Shown here: piece after piece, positions 57,986 to 64,000 of the stretch | How positions within the stretch are numbered: position 1 is the stretch's first letter | Layout of the letters: each line of letters opens with the position of its first letter | Origin: Proteus appendicitidis | GTDB lineage: Bacteria > Pseudomonadota > Gammaproteobacteria > Enterobacterales > Enterobacteriaceae | NCBI RefSeq assembly: GCF_030271835.1 | Contig: NZ_CP127389.1 | Span: 682,001-746,000, forward strand | Reading direction: 5' to 3' | Length of the DNA stretch: 64,000 nucleotides | Position numbers and translations under genes: made by a program | Notes under the pieces: generated by a model | What the model was told of the DNA's origin: nothing | The model's database searches: none | The model's input: only the letters and a program-made list of their open reading frames with translations

Positions 57986-58283
57986 TGTTTATCAGTCAGC
58001 TCGATTTGAAAAGGCAATGAAAAAGTTGCCTGAATCAGATGTGAAAATTATTGAAGATGAAATTGATCAAATAATTGATAATCCATTGATTGGTGAACAG
58101 AAAAAAGGCGATCTTGCTTATCTCAGAGTACACAAATTTAGGCTTAATGAGCTGACTGTACTACTCGGCTATTCATGGGTCGCCAACAAAGTTGAACTGT
58201 ATTTACTGCATATCGGTTCCCATGAAAATTTCTATGATGCTCAGAAAAAACAGCGAAAGGCTGATCTGAAACTGATTAAGTAA
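57960..58283 (+). CDS. RelE/ParE-superfamily toxin
   Basis: The 107-residue basic protein includes YQSARFEKAMKKLPESDVKI, GDLAYLRVHKFRLNELTVLL and GYSWVANKVELYLLHIGSHE. The last two match the typical ParE/RelE fold of an Arg-rich strand followed by a hydrophobic strand and a G(S/P)HENFY end. RelE-type toxins cut mRNA on the ribosome and ParE-type toxins poison gyrase; the sequence alone does not decide. It is translated after the overlapping antitoxin and followed by a terminator. Confidence 0.78.
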   Translation: MSEPQKEIDVYQSARFEKAMKKLPESDVKIIEDEIDQIIDNPLIGEQKKGDLAYLRVHKFRLNELTVLLGYSWVANKVELYLLHIGSHENFYDAQKKQRKADLKLIK

Positions 58284-58287
58284 TAAA

Positions 58288-58320
58288 AGAGTGGTGGCAT
58301 AAGGTCACCACTCTTTTTTT
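58288..58320 (+). terminator. Intrinsic terminator after the toxin gene
   Basis: Stem agagtggtg / caccactct is followed by seven T residues. Confidence 0.9.
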
Positions 58321-58333
58321 ATGGATATGTAAT

Positions 58334-58360
58334 AAAAAAAAGCCCACAGTGGCTGTGGGC
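58334..58360 (-). terminator. Terminator of the nitroreductase gene
   Basis: On the minus strand gcccacag / ctgtgggc with loop cca is followed by a run of eight T, 70 bp after the nitroreductase stop. Confidence 0.88.
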
Positions 58361-58430
58361 AAGGAATGAAAGTAAAGAAAGAGGGTATTACTTATTGCTA
58401 GGGTCTTTTGTCAGATGTCTGTTCTAACTC

Positions 58431-59030
58431 TTATTTGAAGATTTTAAAGCGTGCATCATCTTCCATATAATTCTTTTCGCCAGCCTCTTGTTCAATTGAA
58501 CCAAAGACCATTTGCGCTCTTAATTTCCATGTTTTTGGCAGATCCCAAGTTGCATGAACTTCGTCATCAATAATTGGGTTGTAGTGTTGTAATGAAGCAC
58601 CTACGTTCTCTGCGGCTAATGCAGTCCAAACAGAAAGTTGCGCCATACCACTTGCTTGTTCTGACCATACAGGGAAGTTATCCGCATACAGTGGGAATTG
58701 CTCTTGAAGACCTTTTACAATATCGGTGTCTTCAAAATACAGAATTGAACCAGCGCCTGCTGCAAAGCTATCAATTTTAGCTTCAGTTGCGCTAAACGCT
58801 TCTGCGGGGACTAATTTTTTCAGGGTATTTTTCACGATACCCCATAGTTTTTGGTGTTGTTCACCAAACAGAACCACAACACGAGATGTTTGTGAGTTAA
58901 ATGCTGTAGGGCTTTCTTTAACCGCTTCTTTAATAACTGCAGTGACTCTGTCTTCGCTAATTGGAAGTTGATTACCTAAATGATAAATTGTTCTACGTTT
59001 TTTCATTAAATCAGTAAATGCGTTAGACAT
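58431..59030 (-). CDS. Nitroreductase-family flavoprotein
   Basis: The 199-residue FMN-dependent oxidoreductase is of the short, NfsB-unlike branch (YdgI / Frm2 / Hbn1 type). The N-terminus FTDLMKKRRTIYHLGNQLPI carries the basic FMN-phosphate contact; ESPTAFNSQTSRVVVLFG is the second FMN segment; SGMAQLSVWTALAAENVGAS and the C-terminal QMVFGSIEQEAGEK complete the fold. It probably reduces nitro or quinone-like compounds; the substrate is unknown. The ribosome binding site aaggagaca precedes the ATG. It is monocistronic. Confidence 0.85.
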   Translation of the reverse strand: MSNAFTDLMKKRRTIYHLGNQLPISEDRVTAVIKEAVKESPTAFNSQTSRVVVLFGEQHQKLWGIVKNTLKKLVPAEAFSATEAKIDSFAAGAGSILYFEDTDIVKGLQEQFPLYADNFPVWSEQASGMAQLSVWTALAAENVGASLQHYNPIIDDEVHATWDLPKTWKLRAQMVFGSIEQEAGEKNYMEDDARFKIFK

Positions 59031-59161
59031 GATTGTCTCCTTGATAAATTTAAGCGCTTAAAGCGTGTCTTAGCTTGGGCTAATCTATGGATATACTATA
59101 GGGCTTAGTCGTGATTTATTGATATATAAAAAATTTAATCAGCTACGTCAAAATATTCGAC

Positions 59162-62100
59162 CTAGTTTTTAACTACTTGATTTAAATTCTGTTTATCTAC
59201 ATATCTAAACTCAGGAGCAAGCTGGCTAATGCCAACGCCTCCGGCTTTCTTCACTTTAATTTGCACTGGAATGCGCTCTTTCATTGCTTCTACGTGACTA
59301 ATTACACCAATAATTTTTCCAGATGCATTAAGGCTATCGAGAGCATCTAATGCAATATCTAAGGTGTCAGGATCTAATGTGCCAAAGCCTTCATCTAGAA
59401 AGAGTGATTCGATTTGTGTTTTGTTACTGACCAAATCCGACAGCGCTAAAGCGAGCGATAAACTGACTAAGAAACTTTCACCACCAGAGAGCGTGCGAGT
59501 ATCCCGCAAAGCATCAGCTTGCCATGTATCGGCAATTTGTAGTTCAAGGCTTGCTGGTGTTTTGCGTTGCAAGAAATAACGTCCATGAAGCTTTTCTAAA
59601 CGACGATTGGCCAAATAAATTAGATGATCAAGCGTTAAGCCTTGGGCAAAACGGCTGAATTTATCTCCTGATGCAGATCCCACCAATTCATTTAAATAGC
59701 TCCAATCATCAAACTGAGATTGCTGTTTCGTTATTTTGTCGAGCAAGGTTTGTTGTTCTTTACGTTTTTCTTCATCTGTACGCAGTTGCTCTTGAAGACG
59801 AAACTTGGTTTCTTGTGTATGCACTAGCTGTGTTTCTAGTGCCAATAAATGTGCCGTGATTTGTTCAATATTTTGCTCAGTTGATAATAAAGGTTGTTGT
59901 AGCAAGTGTTGTTGATATGCCTTTTCTTGTGTATCTAGACGTGTTTTCTCTTGCAACAACTTATCAAGCCGTTGTTTTTGTTGCTCTTGTAAGCGATTTC
60001 TTTCCTCGACGGATAACAGAGAGGCTAAAAATGCATTTTCGTCAGTAAACGGGCTATTTTTTAACGCATATTGATATTGTTCAATAATGTCTTGTGAGCG
60101 TGTTTGCAACCGTTGTCGCGATTTTTCATTTTCCTGATATTGACCAATAAGCTGATTTAAACGGACTTCGAGTCGGTTTTTCTCTTCGCTATATTGCTCA
60201 ATTTGCTTTTGTAACAACTGACTCTGTTTATCTAACTCATTACGTGCATCTTCGGTGGTTTGTATCCCGAATAAAGCGTGGCGTTGTGCTTTTAGTTGTT
60301 CTTGTTGCTGATGCAGTTTTTGTAACTGGATCAAAACAGCATCAAGTTCTTTTTGCGTTTCAGATAAATAGCGTTTTCTCTCTTCCTGCGTTAATAACAA
60401 TTCGCGGATTGTTTGTTGTAATTCGTGATGTGTTTTTAAGGTTGATTGATATTGTTGGCTCTCTTTTTTACGCGCAGTAAGCCATTGAATTTTGTCTTCA
60501 AACTCTTGTAATTCATAACCTTGTTGTTTGACTAGAGATTGCAGATCCTGCGTTAATAGGGCTTGTTGTTGAAGATATTGCGCTGTTTGTTGTTGTTTAT
60601 TGGAAACTTCTTTCTGTTGTTGCGCAAATTCATTTTGTTGATGAAGGATCGCTTGCTGTTGTTGATTAAATTGTTCTTTGGCATCAGATAGCAACTTGTA
60701 TTCTTGCTGAATTTTGACTTCTAATTGTTGATAACTAATTCGTTTTTGTGTCAGTAAATTATCTTCTTTCTCAAGGGCTGAATCTAATTGAGTTAAAGCC
60801 GTTTCTTCACAGTCAACATCTGGTAATGCGTAAGTTTGAGCTAAAATCTGCCATTGCTGTTTTAATGACGCAATATCTTGTGTTAGCTGCTCAAGATCGC
60901 GACTTAATTTTTCGTTTTGAACTTCAAAACTAGCACACTGTGTTTTTTGTTCCACTAACGTTATTGTTAATGTATGCACTTGCTGTGTTAAGTTATCTAA
61001 ACGTGATTTTGTTTCATCCGTTTGAATTTCTTTATATTTTTCAACATAAGGATGCTCGGTTGAACCACAAACAGGACATGGGTTGTCTTTAACTAAACGT
61101 TGTCTCTCTTCTTCATATTCCGCTAACTTCCTTATTAGCAGATAATTATCGTTTAAGTCTTTAAGGTGTTGTTCTTTCTCTTTTAAAACAGTGTCATTTT
61201 TGTGAATATTTTCAGTCAGCATGGCTATTTTTTGCTGATTGTCTGACTGCGTTTGTTGGTACTGATGTTCAGTTTTTATAGCGCGCTGTAATTGAGCCTG
61301 TACTCCCATTAGTTTTGTGAGAGCATTTCTTTGTTGTGAAATTTGTTGTGAACGATGAGGAATATCTGCAATAGCATCCGCTTTATTTTGTTGCTCAAGT
61401 TGCGTTTGTAATTCGCTTAATTGTTGTTGCTGTAAATTAAGCGTGTGCTGTTGAGCTTCTAGCGTTTTCGTCGCTTTTTCTAATTCGAGTTTAAGTAAGC
61501 ATTCTTTTTCTTGTTCTGCTTTTTCACTTTTCTGACTAATTCGATATTTCTCTGTAATTTCATCATATTGCTCAAAATAACGCTGCCATAACGGTAAGTT
61601 TTCAGCAAGTTGAGCATGAGCGGTATGCTGATTTAAATATTCATTTAATTCATTAAATTGCTTTTGTGATCCCGCTAATTTGGCTTCTGTTAACTGTATT
61701 TTTTCCAGATATTCTGATTGCGTTTTTTCTAGCGTATTTTTTTGCTGTGTTTTTACTGAAATATCTTGTTGTAGCAAGATTAACTGATTATCCAATGGCG
61801 CGACTTTTTCACGTATAAGCTGCAAGGTTTGCTGTTTTTTCTCATCGTGTTGTTTAAATGTATTTCGAGCCTCGACTAAATGCTGATTAATAGGTTGGCT
61901 CTGTTGTTCAATAAGCTGTTTTTCCGCTGTTAGTGTTGAGAGTTGTGACTCAATATAGGTTTGTTCTTTTAATAGACGATTTTTTTCATCGTAAATTGGG
62001 CGAATTTTTTCTGCTGGTTCACTATTTTCAAGACGTTGAATATCAGGTTTAGCAGAAACTAATGCTTCCTGTGCTAAATTAACCTCATTTTGTGCTAATG

Positions 62101-62890
62101 CTTTATTTTTATTGAGTTCTATTTCTTTTTCTTGCCACTGTTTTGCTGCTTGATATTCCTGTTGTTCTTTTTGTAATAAACTCTCTTTGGCAAAAAGATC
62201 CGTTTGTTCAGTTAATAGAGCTTGGCGAGCATTTTCATCTAATAACGCCATCGTTTCGGCTTGCTGTTTTAGTGTTTTTAATGCTTGTTCTTCTTCTCGC
62301 CAATGTTTAAAGATAGACTGAGAAATATGACGATAAATATCTGTGCCAGTGAGTTCTTCGAGTAATTCAGCGCGAGATTTATCATCTGCATTTAAAAAAG
62401 CCGCAAATTGCCCTTGGGAAAGCAACATAGATTTAGTGAAACGATCAAAATCAAGACCAGTGATATTAATGATCATCTCTTTCACTTGGCTTATCTTGCT
62501 TGCTAATATTTTGTCTTCGCCTCCTGTGGTATTGATTTTAACCAGTTCTGCCTGCGGTGCTTGAAGGTTGCCATCTTCTTTATAATTAGCTCGACGTTGT
62601 TCCCAAAATGCTCGATAAGCCACACCTTTAACTTCAAATTCAACTTCAGCCAAACACTCCGCGGTGTGGCGTGTCATTAACTCATTTTGTGATTGTGTGA
62701 CTTTATCTAATCGTGGAGTTCGGTGATAAAGCGCTAAACTAATCGCATCTAACAGCGTGGTTTTCCCCGCCCCCGTAGGACCTGTAATCGCAAATAATCC
62801 ATTGCTGATAAAAGGCTCTTGGTTAAAGTTAATCTTCCACTCGCCTTTTAAGGAGTTAATATTTTTAAATCGCAGACTTAAGATTTTCAT
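59162..62890 (-). CDS. sbcC: SbcCD nuclease ATPase subunit
   Basis: SbcC is the SMC/Rad50-like ATPase of the SbcCD exonuclease/endonuclease that opens hairpin and blocked DNA ends. Walker [18 protein letters not shown] is at about residues 35-51, the zinc hook CPVCG near 604, signature [17 protein letters not shown] near 1133 and Walker [12 protein letters not shown] near 1165. Long glutamine-rich coiled coils fill the rest. At 1242 residues it is longer than E. coli SbcC (1048), the extra length lying in the coiled-coil arms. Its ATG overlaps the sbcD stop (taatg). Confidence 0.96.
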   Translation of the reverse strand: MKILSLRFKNINSLKGEWKINFNQEPFISNGLFAITGPTGAGKTTLLDAISLALYHRTPRLDKVTQSQNELMTRHTAECLAEVEFEVKGVAYRAFWEQRRANYKEDGNLQAPQAELVKINTTGGEDKILASKISQVKEMIINITGLDFDRFTKSMLLSQGQFAAFLNADDKSRAELLEELTGTDIYRHISQSIFKHWREEEQALKTLKQQAETMALLDENARQALLTEQTDLFAKESLLQKEQQEYQAAKQWQEKEIELNKNKALAQNEVNLAQEALVSAKPDIQRLENSEPAEKIRPIYDEKNRLLKEQTYIESQLSTLTAEKQLIEQQSQPINQHLVEARNTFKQHDEKKQQTLQLIREKVAPLDNQLILLQQDISVKTQQKNTLEKTQSEYLEKIQLTEAKLAGSQKQFNELNEYLNQHTAHAQLAENLPLWQRYFEQYDEITEKYRISQKSEKAEQEKECLLKLELEKATKTLEAQQHTLNLQQQQLSELQTQLEQQNKADAIADIPHRSQQISQQRNALTKLMGVQAQLQRAIKTEHQYQQTQSDNQQKIAMLTENIHKNDTVLKEKEQHLKDLNDNYLLIRKLAEYEEERQRLVKDNPCPVCGSTEHPYVEKYKEIQTDETKSRLDNLTQQVHTLTITLVEQKTQCASFEVQNEKLSRDLEQLTQDIASLKQQWQILAQTYALPDVDCEETALTQLDSALEKEDNLLTQKRISYQQLEVKIQQEYKLLSDAKEQFNQQQQAILHQQNEFAQQQKEVSNKQQQTAQYLQQQALLTQDLQSLVKQQGYELQEFEDKIQWLTARKKESQQYQSTLKTHHELQQTIRELLLTQEERKRYLSETQKELDAVLIQLQKLHQQQEQLKAQRHALFGIQTTEDARNELDKQSQLLQKQIEQYSEEKNRLEVRLNQLIGQYQENEKSRQRLQTRSQDIIEQYQYALKNSPFTDENAFLASLLSVEERNRLQEQQKQRLDKLLQEKTRLDTQEKAYQQHLLQQPLLSTEQNIEQITAHLLALETQLVHTQETKFRLQEQLRTDEEKRKEQQTLLDKITKQQSQFDDWSYLNELVGSASGDKFSRFAQGLTLDHLIYLANRRLEKLHGRYFLQRKTPASLELQIADTWQADALRDTRTLSGGESFLVSLSLALALSDLVSNKTQIESLFLDEGFGTLDPDTLDIALDALDSLNASGKIIGVISHVEAMKERIPVQIKVKKAGGVGISQLAPEFRYVDKQNLNQVVKN

Positions 62891-64000
62891 TATGCTTCGT
62901 TATCCTCTTTCTCTGCCATTTCAACTGCTTGTTTAAATAATGTTGTTAAACGAGTTTTAGTTTCTTCTGAATCAAACTCATGTTGTTCTAAGCGTCTTTC
63001 AAAAACATCATAAACGGTTAATTCGGCCAGTGTTTCGTTTTCATTTTGAGTGAATGCTTGGCGCTGTTTTCTCGCTCTTCTTAATAAGATCACATCAAAA
63101 AGCGGATCGTTAGTTAGCTCTTGAATACGGGTTTGTATGTCACTGAGATAATCTTGTGTTGAAACTTCGATATCCAACCAAATAGTGGTATCTATTTCGC
63201 CGTATTGTTTTTTTAAATCCTCAAGTTGTATCGCTATCTCTTTTAATGAACCACTAATCGTGCGTAGTAATTGAAACTCAGGGATAGGTAATAGTGTGAG
63301 GTTAGTTAATTTGTCTTGCTCAAAATCGATAAGGCAGACACTTTTCTGTTGCCCACTCTCATCAAAACTTAAAGGAATAGGGGAGCCACTATAACGAATA
63401 TGACCGGACTTATTCATCACTTGAGGACGATGAATATGACCAAGGGCGATATAGTCAAATTCAGGAAATAGGGTTGCTGAAAAGGCTTCTAAGGTGCCGA
63501 TATAAATTTCACGGACAGAATCTGTCACACTCGCGCCAATTGTGGTGAGGTGACCTGTTGCAATAATGGGAATATCGACATTTAATTGCTGACGTAATTC
63601 AAGGGCTGTTTGATATTGAGCTTGATAATATTCAGCAATCGCTTCTTTTAAGGCGGTTTGTTTTTCAGCACCTGATTGCCCACTTTTACTGCTGATCATA
63701 TCTCTAGGACGTAGATAAGGGATTGCACACAGCAATGCTCCCGGAGTGCTATCTTTTTGAGGAAGAATTAGCGGTGCTTGTGGTGTTTCAGTATGAACAT
63801 TGGCAATAACCGTCGTATTTAAACACGCCAAGAGTGATTTTGATTCATTTAGTGTCGCCACAGAGTCGTGATTACCACCTAGAATAACAAGCTGACATTG
63901 TGTATCTCGAATAGCGACGACAAAACGGTTATAAAGCTCTCGGGCATAGCTTGGAGGGGAGCCAGTATCAAAAATATCACCTGCAACAATCAGTGCATCG
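62890..64000 (-). CDS. sbcD: SbcCD nuclease subunit, 5' truncated by the window edge
   Basis: SbcD is the Mre11-like metallophosphoesterase that performs DNA cleavage. The frame stays open to the window end, so the gene starts outside; an internal ATG at 63861 is not the start. The visible part has [20 protein letters not shown], the metal motif [18 protein letters not shown] and LGHIHRPQV, followed by the capping domain. About 369 residues are present, so roughly 35-40 N-terminal residues with the DxH motif are missing. It is translationally coupled to sbcC. Confidence 0.95.
   Translation of the reverse strand, partial: DALIVAGDIFDTGSPPSYARELYNRFVVAIRDTQCQLVILGGNHDSVATLNESKSLLACLNTTVIANVHTETPQAPLILPQKDSTPGALLCAIPYLRPRDMISSKSGQSGAEKQTALKEAIAEYYQAQYQTALELRQQLNVDIPIIATGHLTTIGASVTDSVREIYIGTLEAFSATLFPEFDYIALGHIHRPQVMNKSGHIRYSGSPIPLSFDESGQQKSVCLIDFEQDKLTNLTLLPIPEFQLLRTISGSLKEIAIQLEDLKKQYGEIDTTIWLDIEVSTQDYLSDIQTRIQELTNDPLFDVILLRRARKQRQAFTQNENETLAELTVYDVFERRLEQHEFDSEETKTRLTTLFKQAVEMAEKEDNEA

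Overview
The window is low-GC enterobacterial chromosome. Gene content and sequence suggest Morganellaceae, most likely Proteus; the species cannot be fixed from the sequence alone. The first 11 kb keep the order found near minute 0-1 of E. coli (ribF-ileS-lspA-fkpB-ispH-dapB-carA-carB). The 29-50 kb part keeps the neighbourhood found near minute 67-68 of E. coli (dkgA-yqhD, yghB, metC, exbB-exbD, hyb operon). Accessory loci lie between and after these two blocks.

Layout. 1-11361: flavin kinase (5' end missing), Ile-tRNA synthetase, lipoprotein signal peptidase, FkpB, IspH, DapB, and carbamoyl-phosphate synthase behind conserved ARG boxes. 11.4-12.0 kb: a small Hok-type toxin gene with a structured leader. 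12.1-21.8 kb: an iron-siderophore uptake island with an AraC regulator, two exporter-fold ABC half-transporters, a TonB-dependent receptor, a small membrane protein, a PepSY membrane protein and a major-facilitator transporter. It has Fur boxes and a shared 21-bp-spaced repeat that is a good candidate for the AraC operator; no siderophore synthesis gene is present. 21.9-29.0 kb: a giant inverse autotransporter (invasin/intimin type) on the minus strand. 29.2-36.1 kb: dkgA, yqhD, a methyltransferase, yghB, metC and Fur-boxed exbBD, which would energise the receptor. 36.2-38.0 kb: a long AT-rich gap with a candidate structured RNA, a Fur-like box and a perfect FNR site. 38.0-47.7 kb: hydrogenase-2 with its maturation genes (hybOABCDE-hypBCDE), including a HypB with about 60 histidines in its N-terminal part. 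47.9-49.4 kb: yedE-yedF behind a possible 17-codon leader ORF. Then rdgC on the minus strand.

50.4-57.4 kb: a 1.3-kb intergenic region with four CRP-like palindromes precedes a porin, CpdB, an RNase T2-family lipoprotein and a 5'-nucleotidase lipoprotein. Together these look like an envelope pathway that degrades RNA and nucleotides to nucleosides and phosphate. 57.7-58.3 kb: a ParD/ParE-type toxin-antitoxin pair. 58.4-64.0 kb, minus strand: a nitroreductase-family gene and sbcC-sbcD (sbcD runs off the window end).

No tRNA, rRNA, CRISPR array, insertion sequence or prophage was recognised. All family assignments come from reading the translated sequence and from recalled family knowledge; no database search was run.
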